Shown: positions 18,501 through 26,668 of the stretch, in pieces | Layout of the letters: each line of letters begins with the position of its first letter | Position numbering within the stretch: position 1 is the stretch's first letter | DNA from: Streptosporangium becharense | GTDB taxonomy: Bacteria > Actinomycetota > Actinomycetes > Streptosporangiales > Streptosporangiaceae | Length of the DNA stretch: 64,000 bases | Direction: 5' to 3' | NCBI RefSeq assembly: GCF_014204985.1 | Contig: NZ_JACHMP010000001.1 | Coordinates: 4,774,001 to 4,838,000 of the forward strand | The notes under the pieces: model-generated | The model's database searches: none | Told to the model about the DNA's origin: nothing | What the model saw: the letters and a program-made list of their open reading frames with translations, nothing else | Translations under genes and position numbers: made by a program

Positions 18501-18894
18501 CGGGCACATCGTGGCGGCGGGCACCGCGGTGACCGAGGACGGCCGGCGGGCCTTCGGCGCGGTCTCCGCGGACAACGGGACGACCTGGGAGTTCTCCTGG
18601 CTTCCCGCCGACGAGGCCGCCGCCGTCCAGGACCTGGCCGCGGCGCCGGAAGGCGTCGTGGCGGTCGGTTGGCACGGGGTCCCCGGTGAGGGCGACGGCG
18701 TGGCGTGGACGTCCGCGGACGGCCTGGACTGGCAGCGGAACGACTCCGACCAGGACATCCTGCAGGGCGAGGGTGCGCAGTGGCTCGGCGCGGTGGCGGT
18801 CTCCGGCACTCGGGTCGTGGCCCTGGGCCGTTCCACCACCTACAGCGCCGACCACCTCACGCTGTGGCGCTCCGCCCTCACCTCGTCGCGATGA
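15568..18894 (+). CDS. Membrane-anchored Asp-box (BNR) repeat protein with collagen-like cytoplasmic tail
   Basis: This 1108-residue type II membrane protein has three parts. The first 345 residues are disordered and cytoplasmic, with a Gly-x-Y collagen-like tract at about 101-170 and Pro-rich repeats after it. One membrane helix (LLVPFLAVMVLAASVGGGLV) lies at about 348-370. The rest is extracytoplasmic and holds at least eleven Asp-box or related motifs (SSDEGATW, SSDGHSW, SHNGLDW, SKDGGRNW, SADGEDW, SADGANW and others), which form sialidase-like beta-propellers. No sialidase Arg triad or FRIP motif is seen, so binding is likelier than catalysis. GTG at 15568 follows AGGAGG at 15554-15559; a TTG at 15481 has no such site. 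Confidence 0.82.
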   Translation: MASGPHDPRSQDRPPDDGGRYDDLSHEGGSPESPSSPPTIQHFPPGPAEDAAREIPLASPWTLPPFAAPTPDDEPPRARPEGLGGERRRSYARPYAPATDPAGAGGSTGPVGSIGAVGSTGPGSPTGAGSSTGSGSPTGPGSPTGPAGPGDPSGPGGPEGATGSTGAGASGREARPRLANRPDRLVASGPPRTPRTPRTEPAPGPVHGPAPVSPPGPAYGPPPGPASVSPPGPAYGPVPNPPREPARGPDPAPDPARAPAPMREPVPEPAAAASDDDVGPPATPGDGFEPVRRVGRPPGGRPTRPDLLVAQGAPGRRGPNGGRHHRAAPAPSAMRRSSPTRRRRGRGLLVPFLAVMVLAASVGGGLVLWDWVSSPFATGLRLVGDEVRSGDESFVSQGTTSGNGSNQVLNAVASVGSTMVAVGSDTTSPVPRPLFLVSSDEGATWELGKVDGPAGSETGPTTVGRVAGGGDRWLAAGNDPLGAGHGLWTSSDGHSWTAVDPAGLDAFTAGDTIMDLARTSSGFVVVGATVLQDGTTGAVAWVSHNGLDWKRVQTREIGTPDKVRGIKAVVAKGDAVVALADPAEGRQTSVVLRSKDGGRNWERAGTSIAGVAPEPGALAVAPGGFVLVPTQQRSDKGEVRVRCSRDGADWEECGAITGLAPEGSGVRRLASSATGVAAVVESGFERYTVYTSGDGRNWKRSTDLGQVAGSLRALAVSDDGTLVVGGDERAADVDNRVVLITAPKGGQARSVPLTGIEGLARTARETTRVAAGEGRFVAVGAVSGDAGIWTSADGEDWAAAGSTQILGGPRRQTLSDVAYGKHGWLAVGSAMTHASSTVPLVVTSADGANWSGVPGTGPLAPAGDHDFLAPHAVAAGPSGYVMAGEDRGPAETVPALWFSADLRRFSRAAKLPAGGTGVRLHDVSATSSGYVAVGGTVPAARETGVVWVSADGVNWTGRKPVLPPGATSAGLRHVVLHGGHIVAAGTAVTEDGRRAFGAVSADNGTTWEFSWLPADEAAAVQDLAAAPEGVVAVGWHGVPGEGDGVAWTSADGLDWQRNDSDQDILQGEGAQWLGAVAVSGTRVVALGRSTTYSADHLTLWRSALTSSR

Positions 18895-19276
18895 CCGCCC
18901 AGCCGGTGAGCGCGTCCAGCAGTCCGGCAGTGAGCGGGAGCCGGGTGAGCTCGGCGGGGGCGAACCAGCGGGCGTCGGCGGCGTCGTCTCCGGCGCGGAG
19001 CGCTCCGCCGGAGACCTCGGCCAGGTAGTCGCGTATCTCGTAGACGACCCCGCCGGGGCCCGGACGGTCGACGGTGCCGGCCAGGCGGCCGGGGACGACC
19101 GTCAGGCCGGTCTCCTCCAGGACCTCGCGGACGACCGCCTCGGCGTCGGACTCCCCGGGCTCGACCCGGCCGCCCGGCACGGACCACAACCCCTCGCCGG
19201 GGGGCCTGCCGCGGCGGATCAGGAGTATCCGCCCGGAGCCGTCGAGGATGACGGCGCCGACACAATTTACGCGCAC
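18878..19276 (-). CDS. NUDIX hydrolase
   Basis: This 132-residue Nudix protein has a complete Nudix box at residues 36-58 (GX5EX7REVLEETGL), so it should hydrolyse a nucleoside diphosphate linked to some group; the substrate is unknown. It overlaps the end of the convergent Asp-box gene by 17 bases. TAATCT (on the minus strand, 19284-19289) lies seven bases before the GTG, with no ribosome site, so the transcript is probably leaderless. Confidence 0.88.
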   Translation of the reverse strand: MRVNCVGAVILDGSGRILLIRRGRPPGEGLWSVPGGRVEPGESDAEAVVREVLEETGLTVVPGRLAGTVDRPGPGGVVYEIRDYLAEVSGGALRAGDDAADARWFAPAELTRLPLTAGLLDALTGWAVIATR

Positions 19277-19350
19277 GTGAACAAGATTACGGCGCGATAA
19301 CGAGAAAGAGCCTTGACGGACCGGCCATGAACGAAGCAGCGTGAGTAGTC

Positions 19351-19995
19351 GTGAAAGCCGCGCCTACTTGTCCCCGGTGCTTTGGCCCGTTGCGTCCGCC
19401 CAGCGTTTGGTCAAGCGCCTGGCGATGTGGTCCGCACGGTGACGTGCTCCCCCTGCAACCCCCCAGGCAGCCCTCCGTCGCGGCCGTGGAGATGATCACC
19501 GCGGCCGCGCGCGTCCCGGTCTGGCTTCCGTGGCCGTTGCCCGCCGGCTGGCTGGTCACCGGGTTCTCCCAGGCCGGTGACGAGCGCAGCGGCGTGCGGG
19601 CCGCCGTGGTGGCGCTCTCCGGCCCGTCGCTGACCCACGGCCCCGCCGATCTGCTGATCATCGCGGAGGAGCCGGGGGTGGGCCTGGGGGCGGCGTTCGC
19701 CGGCCTGGAGGGCACCGACCCGGGTACCGGGTTCGATGACGGCCCGCCGCACGCCAAGATCGATGTCAGAGGTCATCCGGCCGCGTTGTGGTGCGCCAAG
19801 ACCGCTGCGCCGGACCGGGCCGTCTACGCGGGGGAGGCGCTCGGAAACTGGCTGTGGGTGATCGTCTGGCCCGCCGAGGCGGGCTACATGATCACTCTGT
19901 CCGAGCTGTCCCTGCGTGACCTGCGCGACCGCGACCAGGCGCTCGATCTCCCCTTCGGGGCGTTCTGCCCACGCCTGGGCGTCCCGGAAGCATGA
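19351..19995 (+). CDS. DUF6758-family protein with N-terminal zinc ribbon
   Basis: This 214-residue protein begins with Cys7-x2-Cys10 (TCPRC), then a Cys/His pair (WRCGPHGD), a likely zinc ribbon. The conserved PVWLPWPLPAGWLVTGF segment and the GxGLGAAFAGLEG loop match proteins annotated DUF6758 in streptomycetes. The function is unknown. The MBL-fold gene follows 77 bases downstream in the same direction. Confidence 0.75.
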   Translation: MKAAPTCPRCFGPLRPPSVWSSAWRCGPHGDVLPLQPPRQPSVAAVEMITAAARVPVWLPWPLPAGWLVTGFSQAGDERSGVRAAVVALSGPSLTHGPADLLIIAEEPGVGLGAAFAGLEGTDPGTGFDDGPPHAKIDVRGHPAALWCAKTAAPDRAVYAGEALGNWLWVIVWPAEAGYMITLSELSLRDLRDRDQALDLPFGAFCPRLGVPEA

Positions 19996-20072
19996 CCGGC
20001 CAGGGCCGGGACGCGGTTCCGCGTCCCGGCGTTCGGACCGGCCGGCGGGGTGAGGCAGTAAAGTTCGGAAAC

Positions 20073-20795
20073 GTGACAGCGCGTATCGAGCGAGTGGTGA
20101 CCGAGGGCGTCGTCGATATCGACGGCGTCGAGCACGAGGTCGAGAACAACACCTGGATCCTCGGTGACGATGAGGAGGTCATCGTCATCGATCCCGCGCG
20201 CGACGCGGAAAGGATCATGGAGAAGGTCGGCAAGCGCGAGGTGCTGGCGGTTATCTGCACCCACGGTCTGCCCGACCACGTGGGCGCGGCCATCGAGATC
20301 GCCCTGAGGGACGAGGCCGTGGTCGCCCTGCACCCGAAGGACCGGCCGCTGTGGCGGCAGACCTGGCCCGAGACCTGGCCCGACATCGACATGGAGGACG
20401 AGGGCGTCTTCGCCGTCGCCGACGTCGAACTGGAGGTCATGTCCACCCCCGGCGTCACGCACGGCGGCGTCTCGCTGTACTGCGAGTCCCTGGACGCGGT
20501 CTTCACCGGCAAGACCCTGCAGGCCGACGGCCCGGGGAAGATCGGGGAAGAGTATCCCGCCCTGGCCGACCAGCTGACCGCCATCGGCGGGCGCCTGTTC
20601 ACCCTGCGGCACAGCACCCGGGTGCTGCCCGCGCACGGTGAGGAGACGACCATCGGCGCTCTGGAACCCCACTTCGACGCCTGGCTCTCCGGCTCGCTGA
20701 CCCGCGGTCCGGGCGAGCAGGAGGCCGCGAGTGAGTCCCCGCTGACCGACGGCACCCGCGCCGCCGGGATCCGGCTGAACGCCCGCGACGAATAG
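20073..20795 (+). CDS. MBL-fold hydrolase-like protein with degenerate metal site
   Basis: This 240-residue protein has the metallo-beta-lactamase fold. The usual HxHxDH motif reads His64-Gly-Leu66-Pro-Asp68-His69, so the second His is Leu. The usual TPGHT loop reads TPGVTHGG, losing another His. The last His (AHGEET) is present. It may bind one metal or be non-catalytic. The GTG at 20073 is preceded by TAAAGT at 20059-20064, eight bases away, with no ribosome site (leaderless); an upstream start at 19992 is less likely. The RecB-like gene follows after six bases. Confidence 0.82.
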   Translation: MTARIERVVTEGVVDIDGVEHEVENNTWILGDDEEVIVIDPARDAERIMEKVGKREVLAVICTHGLPDHVGAAIEIALRDEAVVALHPKDRPLWRQTWPETWPDIDMEDEGVFAVADVELEVMSTPGVTHGGVSLYCESLDAVFTGKTLQADGPGKIGEEYPALADQLTAIGGRLFTLRHSTRVLPAHGEETTIGALEPHFDAWLSGSLTRGPGEQEAASESPLTDGTRAAGIRLNARDE

Positions 20796-20801
20796 CCTTC
20801 C

Positions 20802-21686
20802 ATGGACCAGCTTCCTCTGGAGGGCATGCCGCGGCGGCTGTACGCGTGTACGCCGTCGCGGCTGAACACCTGGCTCGACTGCCCGAGGCGCTACCGGTTC
20901 ACCTACCTGGACCGGCCCACGCCGTCCAAGGGGCCGCCCTGGGCACACACCAGTGTGGGCATCAGCGTGCACAACGCGCTGGCCGCGTGGTGGCGCGAGC
21001 CGTACGAGCGGCGCACGCCGGCCGTCGCCGGGACGCTTCTCACCAGAGGATGGATCAACGAGGGGTTCCGCGACGCGGAGCAGTCGGCCTCCTGGCGTGA
21101 TCGGGCCCGCGACATGGTCACCGGATACACCGCGGCCCTCGACCCCGCCGTGGAGCCGGTCGGGGTGGAGCGCACGGTGGCCACCCGCACCTCGGTGGTG
21201 GCCCTCTCCGGCCGGATCGACCGGCTCGACCAGCGCGGCGGCGAACTGGTCGTGGTCGACTACAAGACCGGCCGCCGCCCGCTGGACACCGACGACGCCC
21301 GCTCTTCGCTCGCGCTGGCCGTGTACGCCATCGCCTCCTCCCGGGTCATGCACCGCCCCTGCCACCGGGTCGAGCTGCACCACCTGCCGACCGGCTCGGT
21401 CGTGGAGTGGGAGCACACCGACGAGTCCCTGGCCCGTCACCTCTCCCACGCCGAGGAGATCGCGACCGAGGCCGCGGAGGCCGACGAACGCTACAAGGAA
21501 TGGTCGGCCACGGCCACCCGGCCCAAAGGCGCCGACCGCAGCCCGCCGCGGGTCCCCGAGGAGATCGACGCGCTCTTCCCGCCCCGCACCGGCCCGCTCT
21601 GCTCCTGGTGCGACTTCCGTCGCCACTGCCCCGAGGGCCGGGCCGCCTCGGAGGAGCGCCGGCCCTGGGACGGCCTGGCCGACTGA
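20802..21686 (+). CDS. RecB-family PD-(D/E)XK nuclease (Cas4/AddB-like)
   Basis: This 294-residue single-domain nuclease resembles the C-terminal domain of RecB/AddB. It has the QxxxY-like N-terminal segment SRLNTWLDCPRRYRF, the catalytic pair in VVDYKTGRRP, and four cysteines (one in LDCPRR, three in CSWCDFRRHC) suited to a 4Fe-4S cluster. A role in DNA-end processing is likely. It lies six bases after the MBL-fold gene, so the two are co-transcribed. No cas1/cas2 gene is present, so it is not CRISPR Cas4. Confidence 0.87.
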   Translation: MDQLPLEGMPRRLYACTPSRLNTWLDCPRRYRFTYLDRPTPSKGPPWAHTSVGISVHNALAAWWREPYERRTPAVAGTLLTRGWINEGFRDAEQSASWRDRARDMVTGYTAALDPAVEPVGVERTVATRTSVVALSGRIDRLDQRGGELVVVDYKTGRRPLDTDDARSSLALAVYAIASSRVMHRPCHRVELHHLPTGSVVEWEHTDESLARHLSHAEEIATEAAEADERYKEWSATATRPKGADRSPPRVPEEIDALFPPRTGPLCSWCDFRRHCPEGRAASEERRPWDGLAD

Positions 21687-21818
21687 AGGTCCCGCAGGTC
21701 ACCGGCCGGTTGAAGGCGCCGCGTACCCGCCGAAGGCGTCGAGTGCCTGCCGAAGGCGCCGCGTACCTCAGGCGGCGCCGGCCTTCTGCCCGGTCGGCGG
21801 CGAGGAGCGGTCCGGTGG

Positions 21819-21858
21819 CCGGACACCGCGACGCCGGACACCGCGACGCCGGACACCG
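21819..21858. repeat. 15-bp tandem repeat, 2.7 copies
   Basis: CCGGACACCGCGACG occurs at 21819-21833 and 21834-21848 with a third truncated copy to 21858, next to the stop of the hydrolase gene. Just upstream (21705-21770) a GCCGAAGGCG-containing 18-20-base word also recurs three times. The gap of 177 bases holds no gene. Confidence 0.75.
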
Positions 21859-21863
21859 TGTGG

Positions 21864-22736
21864 TCAGGCGGAACGCCGGGACTCGGCGGCGTTCCAGAAA
21901 CGGGTGAGGGCGGCGGCCGTCGTCTCGGGGGCCTCCACGGCGGGGGAGTGGGCGGCCCCCGGCACGACGACGCAGTCGGCGTTCAGGCGGCGGGCCATCT
22001 CCGACTGGAGGCGCGGCGGCCAGCCGTCGTCGTGCTCGCCGTACAGCACCAGGGTCGGGACGTCGATCTGGGTCAGCTCGTCGCACCGGTCGGGGGCGGA
22101 GAGCACCTCTTCGGTCATCCGGTACATGCCGGTGACGGAGTTGGCGAAGAACCTCTTGCGCAGGAAGGCGACGATCTCGTCGGGCACCCCGGCGGACAGG
22201 GCTTCGGGTTCCAGCCGGTTGTGCCACATGTGTTCCAGGCCGGTCTCGGGCAACTCGGACAGCATGGCGCGGCCCGCGCGCTCCCGGGGGCCGATGATCG
22301 CGGCGGGGCCGGAGCTCATGAGTGTGTACGACGCGAACCGGGTCCGGCCGTCGATGACCGCCTCACGGGTCACCAGACCGCCGAAGGAGTGGCCGACCAG
22401 GTGGATCGGCCCGTCCTGGCCGATCACCTGGGCCAGGACGTCGATGTCGTTGCCGAGCGCGGCGCAGGTGTAGGCGGCGGAGTCGTCAGGACCGGTGGTC
22501 TCGAACTGCCCCCGCATGTCGACCGCCACGACCTGCCGGCCCGCCTGGGCCAGCGTCTGCAGCACCGCGATGAAGTCTTCCTTGCTGCCGGTGAGACCGG
22601 GGACCAGCAGGGCGGGCCAGCGCTCGGGGATGCCGCTGACGGGCAGCGCCTCCAGCGCGGCGAAGGTGCCCAACGCCGTCTCGATCTGGCGGGAACGGAC
22701 GCCAGGAGGCAGGGTCAGAAAACGCGGCGTACTCAC
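21864..22736 (-). CDS. Alpha/beta hydrolase
   Basis: This 290-residue alpha/beta-hydrolase-fold enzyme has the nucleophile elbow GHSFGG (Ser), an oxyanion segment (LLVPGLTGSKEDF), the acid in VLYGEHDDGWPP and the His in GAAHSPAVEAPE. Substrate unknown; esterase or lipase activity is typical. GTG at 22736 is preceded by TATCGT (minus strand, 22745-22750), eight bases away, and no ribosome site, so it is probably leaderless. A start at 22766 is also open. Confidence 0.85.
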   Translation of the reverse strand: MSTPRFLTLPPGVRSRQIETALGTFAALEALPVSGIPERWPALLVPGLTGSKEDFIAVLQTLAQAGRQVVAVDMRGQFETTGPDDSAAYTCAALGNDIDVLAQVIGQDGPIHLVGHSFGGLVTREAVIDGRTRFASYTLMSSGPAAIIGPRERAGRAMLSELPETGLEHMWHNRLEPEALSAGVPDEIVAFLRKRFFANSVTGMYRMTEEVLSAPDRCDELTQIDVPTLVLYGEHDDGWPPRLQSEMARRLNADCVVVPGAAHSPAVEAPETTAAALTRFWNAAESRRSA

Positions 22737-22838
22737 GTGGCCCCACGATACCTCTCTTGGTGGCATGGCTCTGTGCGTCTCGGAACGCGAGAAGGGGCGC
22801 CACCGGCCCGGTCGCGCCCCTTCGTGGTGGTGGTACGG

Positions 22839-24797
22839 CTAGCTCGGGCGGCGTCCGCCCCGCTGCTGTCCCCGCCCCGGCACGCGGCGGCGGTTCTGTA
22901 CGCGTTCGGAGGCCGCCGAGGGGGCGATCTCGTCGTCGTCCGTCGCGAGGTCGGGCGAACGGAAGATCACCGCGAACGGGCTGGGCGGAATGATCTTCTC
23001 CGGCTCCGGGCGGTGCACCGGGGCCGTCGCGGCGGGCTCGTCGTCCCAGCGCTCGTTCACGGTGTCGTTCACGGTGTCGTCCTCATGGCGCCCGGCCTGC
23101 CCGCCGTCCCACCGCACCTCGACCGGGGCTTCGACCGGGGCTTCGACCGGGGTCTCGGCCACCCGCTCGCGCCGGGTGCGGCGTGAGCCGCGGGTGGGTT
23201 CCTCGGCCGCGAACTCGCCCGAAGCCGTGGTCTCGCCCGAAGCCGTGGTCTCGGCCGCGGTCAGGCTCACCTCGGGGTTGAGGCCGGCCCTGCGGGTGCG
23301 GCTCCGACGGGGCGCCGCCTCGGCCACCTGGTCGTCACGGATGTCCTTACGGGATGCCACGTCCGCTTCCACCTCGGCGAGCTCGACGACAGGACGCTGG
23401 ATCCCCTCGGCCTCGACCGGCGCCGGGGTCTCGTTGACACGGCCACCGCGGGTGCGGCGGCGTTCGCGGGGAGTGCGGGCGGGGCGTTCACGGCGCTCGT
23501 CGCCGTCGTCGCGTCCCTTGCGGGAGGAGCGGGAGCGGACGCGTCCGGTCTCACCGAGATCCTCCACCTCCTCGGCCGCCAGGCCCGCCCGGGAACGGTT
23601 GGCGCGCGGCAGCACGCCCTTGGTCCCCTCGGGGATGCCCAGGTCGCTGAAGATGTGCGGCGAGGTCGAGTAGGTCTCGACCGGCTCGGGGAAGTCGAGC
23701 GAGAGCGCGTTGTTGATGACCTTCCAGCGGGTGAGGTCCTCCCACTCGACGAAGGTCACCGCCACGCCCGTCCTGCCGGCCCGGCCGGTGCGGCCGATCC
23801 GGTGCACGTAGGACTTCTCATCCTGCGGGCAGTCGTAGTTGACGACGTGGGTGACGTCGTCGACGTCGATGCCGCGCGCCGCGACGTCGGTCGCGACCAG
23901 CACGTCGATCTTGCCGTTGCGGAAGGCCCGCAGGGCCTGTTCGCGCTGGCCCTGCCCCAGGTCGCCGTGGACGGCGGCGGCGGCGAAGCCGCGCTCCTTG
24001 AGCTGCTCGACCACCATGTCGCAGGCGCGCTTGGTCTCACAGAAGGTCATCGTGAGCCCGCGCCCCTCGCACTGCAGCAGGCGGCCCAGGATCTCGATCT
24101 TGTCCATCCGGTGCACGCGCCAGACGAACTGGGTGGTCTGCGGCGTCGCCTCGGCCTCGGCGTCGTTGTTCTCGGCCCGCACGTGCGTGGGGCGGTTGAG
24201 GTAACGCCTGGACAGGCCGACGATCTCGCCGGGCAGGGTCGCGGAGAACAGCATCGTCTGCCGCTCCGCGGGGATGAGCTTGATGATGCGCTCGATGTCG
24301 GGCAGGAAGCCCAGGTCGAGCATCCGGTCGGCCTCGTCGAGGACGAGCGCCTGGATCTGCCCGAGATCCAGATGCTTCTGCTTGACCAGGTCGAGCAGGC
24401 GGCCCGGGGTGCCGACGATGACGTCGACGCCCTGCTTGAGCGCTTCGATCTGGGGCTCGTAGGCCCGCCCGCCGTACACGGTGAGGATGCGCGAGCCGAG
24501 CTTGCCGGCGGCCGTCACCAGGTCTTCGGTGACCTGGACGGCCAGCTCGCGGGTCGGCACCACGACCAGCCCGCGGGGCTTCTTCCGGTTCTTCCTGGGC
24601 TTGCCGACACGTTGCAGCATCGCCACGCCGAAGGCGTAGGTCTTGCCGGTGCCGGTGCGAGCCTGGCCGATGATGTCCTGGCCGCTGAGGGCCAGGGGAA
24701 GTGCCATCTCCTGAATCGGGAACGGCGTGGTGATGCCCTCGGTCTCGAGGGCATCGGCGATCTCCGGTGTGACTCCGAGGTCTCGGAACGTCGTCAG
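22839..24797 (-). CDS. DEAD-box RNA helicase with non-canonical start
   Basis: This ATP-dependent RNA helicase has motif I (ARTGTGKT), DEAD (VLDEADRMLD), SAT and HRIGRTGRAGR in order. A basic/acidic disordered tail of about 230 residues follows, with duplicated stretches (ETTASGETTASGE, EAPVEAPVEAPVE). The N-terminal Q motif (TTFRDLG and PFPIQ) lies upstream of the first ATG (24707). In that frame up to the preceding TGA there is no ATG, GTG or TTG, only CTG (24797) after GTC AAG. GGAG lies ten bases before the GTC at 24803, where a GTG would be expected. I place the start at CTG 24797, tentatively. The helicase role probably covers ribosome or mRNA remodelling. Confidence 0.85.
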   Translation of the reverse strand: MTTFRDLGVTPEIADALETEGITTPFPIQEMALPLALSGQDIIGQARTGTGKTYAFGVAMLQRVGKPRKNRKKPRGLVVVPTRELAVQVTEDLVTAAGKLGSRILTVYGGRAYEPQIEALKQGVDVIVGTPGRLLDLVKQKHLDLGQIQALVLDEADRMLDLGFLPDIERIIKLIPAERQTMLFSATLPGEIVGLSRRYLNRPTHVRAENNDAEAEATPQTTQFVWRVHRMDKIEILGRLLQCEGRGLTMTFCETKRACDMVVEQLKERGFAAAAVHGDLGQGQREQALRAFRNGKIDVLVATDVAARGIDVDDVTHVVNYDCPQDEKSYVHRIGRTGRAGRTGVAVTFVEWEDLTRWKVINNALSLDFPEPVETYSTSPHIFSDLGIPEGTKGVLPRANRSRAGLAAEEVEDLGETGRVRSRSSRKGRDDGDERRERPARTPRERRRTRGGRVNETPAPVEAEGIQRPVVELAEVEADVASRKDIRDDQVAEAAPRRSRTRRAGLNPEVSLTAAETTASGETTASGEFAAEEPTRGSRRTRRERVAETPVEAPVEAPVEVRWDGGQAGRHEDDTVNDTVNERWDDEPAATAPVHRPEPEKIIPPSPFAVIFRSPDLATDDDEIAPSAASERVQNRRRVPGRGQQRGGRRPS

Positions 24798-25075
24798 CTT
24801 GACCTGCCTAAATCTCCGTTGAAGGCAGGCCTGCCGGGACCACGGCAGGAAGTGCGTTCTCCGTGCCAGGTCCTCGCGGAAGGTCCAGCCCTCTCATGTC
24901 ATCAGCGACCGCTGCGGCGTCACGCCGACTTCTGGGGGCGTTCGGGAGTGGATATCCCGGATTAACACGGTGCGGTCGCACTTTCACAGAGCAGTGTACT
25001 CGATACCACAACGGAGAACCGATTTCTTCGTATTCCCAGTGAATCGCCGAGCCCGTCAGCTCGTAGGCTGCCGCC

Positions 25076-25726
25076 ATGAGTGATTCCCCTCCCGGCGTCG
25101 CCGACCTGCTCGGCGTCCTCGCCTACGCCGAGCTGACCGCGTTCCTCAGGCTCGCCGAAGACGCCACCCGGCACGCCCCCTCGCTGACCGACCGGGCCGC
25201 GCTCGGTGGTCTCGCGGCGGCCGAGTACGCGCACTTCGAGCTCCTCCGCGACCGGCTGGCCTCCCTCGGCGTGGACCCGGAGGAGGCGATGGCGCCGTTC
25301 GTCGGGCCGCTGGACGCCTGGCATGCCCAGACCGCGCCGGGAGACTGGCTGGAGGCTCTGGTGAAGGCGTACGTCGGCACGGGCATCGCGCTCGACTTCT
25401 ACCGCGAGGCGGCCACCCACGTGGACGACGAGACACGCGAACTCGTCGAGGAGGTGCTGGCGGACGAGGGCCGCTCGCAGTTCGCGGTCGACCGGGTCAG
25501 CGTGGCGCTGCGACAGGATCCCCGGCAGAGCGGACGGCTGGCGCTGTGGGCCAGGCGGCTGGTCGGCGAGGCGCTGAGCCAGGGCCAGCACGTGGCGGCG
25601 GCCAGGCCGGAACTCGCCGCATTGCTGGTGGAGGCGTCGGGGGAGGAGATCACCCGGATGTTCGCGCGGCTCACCGAGGCGCACGGCAGGCGCGTGGCCG
25701 CGCTCGGCCTCACCCCCGGGCCCTGA
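25076..25726 (+). CDS. Ferritin-like fold protein (MiaE/diiron-like)
   Basis: This 216-residue helical protein has the Glu and ExxH-type residues of a diiron four-helix bundle: AELTAF, then AAAEYAHFELL in helix 2 and EVLADEGRSQF in helix 4. It resembles actinobacterial ferritin-like proteins found beside the DEAD-box helicase. The reaction is unknown. TAGGCT at 25064-25069 lies six bases before the ATG without a ribosome site, so the mRNA is probably leaderless. Confidence 0.8.
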   Translation: MSDSPPGVADLLGVLAYAELTAFLRLAEDATRHAPSLTDRAALGGLAAAEYAHFELLRDRLASLGVDPEEAMAPFVGPLDAWHAQTAPGDWLEALVKAYVGTGIALDFYREAATHVDDETRELVEEVLADEGRSQFAVDRVSVALRQDPRQSGRLALWARRLVGEALSQGQHVAAARPELAALLVEASGEEITRMFARLTEAHGRRVAALGLTPGP

Positions 25727-26328
25727 GCCTTCGCCCGGCCGGCGGTTCCTCACGGCTCGCGACTCTCACGGCCCGCGACCCTTCCGACCCGCGGGCGCTT
25801 CTCGCCCGTGGCCGTGCCCGGCCGGTGAGTCCGGCACGGCCTCCGGCCGGCCCAGGGGGCTGGCTCATCCGGTCCGCGCAGGTGGTCGGCTCTCCCGGCT
25901 GGTCCGCTTGATCGACCCGCGCGAGGCGGGGAACGGCTGTAGCGTGCCAGGCATGAGGGCCTCGCGCCGCTACGGCGTTTCCTTGACACGATGTGGACCG
26001 AACCGCTGGATCTCCCGTCCCGTGCTGCGCAGAGGGAGTGCGGGGTGCCCGGCGATCGGCCGGGGACAGGAGCATCTGCGCCGGGTCAGACGCCCGCACG
26101 GCTGCGGTCTCGGCGAGCGCGATGAGTGCCCTGGGATGGGCTCCGACGCCTGAGACCGGGGGGACGCTCCGGCGGCCGGGCGTGATCGCCGGCGGTCGCC
26201 GGGGCCTGTCCCGGCGCGCGGGCCGCGTCCCGGGCGAGAAGCCCGGCCAGCCCACCACCAGGGGCCCGCTCCGGCGCGCGGACCGCGCCACGCCGTGGGG
26301 GACGGCCTGGCGCGAGCCCGCGGATCCG
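25727..26328. other. 602-base intergenic stretch without a convincing gene
   Basis: Frames on both strands overlap and lack ribosome sites and family features. The only suggestive element is TAGCGT at 25940-25945, seven bases before an ATG at 25953 that opens a 66-codon Arg/Cys-containing frame ending at 26153. Its codon use is not typical of the neighbours. Nothing else is supported. Confidence 0.45.
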
Positions 26329-26559
26329 TCAGAGCGTGCCGCCGAAGCCGACGGCGCGTGGTTCCTCCTCGCCGATCTCGATGAAGCCCAGTGAGGCGGT
26401 CGGGACGATGATCCTGCGGCCGTTGGCGTCGTCGATGGTGAAGACGCCCGTGTTCGACGAGAGCGCGGCTCCGAGCGCGTTCTCGATCTCCTCGGCCGTG
26501 AGGTCGGTCTCCACTATGAGCTCGCGGTGCACCGAGCGTACGCCGATCTTGATTTCCAT
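26329..26559 (-). CDS. DUF3107 family small protein
   Basis: This 76-residue protein begins MEIKIGVRSVHRELIVET and matches DUF3107, a small alpha/beta protein conserved in actinobacteria. Function unknown. AAGGGAG lies four bases before the ATG. The neighbouring TetR gene is upstream on the same strand, 109 bases away. Confidence 0.88.
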   Translation of the reverse strand: MEIKIGVRSVHRELIVETDLTAEEIENALGAALSSNTGVFTIDDANGRRIIVPTASLGFIEIGEEEPRAVGFGGTL

Positions 26560-26668
26560 CGTGCTCCCTTTCGACGAGGGTTGCTCGTCCCATGGTCGCC
26601 CCGCCGCCGATGTGACGCGCCGGTTGATCGCGCCAAGCGAACAGTTGATCGCCCCGGGCGAACAGGTG

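Noticed and set aside
15568..18894. Sialidase
   Set aside because: Asp-box motifs alone do not define sialidases; no Arg triad, FRIP motif or catalytic Tyr/Glu pair is visible.
20802..21686. Cas4 nuclease of a CRISPR system
   Set aside because: Cys pattern and fold fit, but no cas gene or repeat-spacer array is present and the gene is co-transcribed with a conserved MBL-fold gene.
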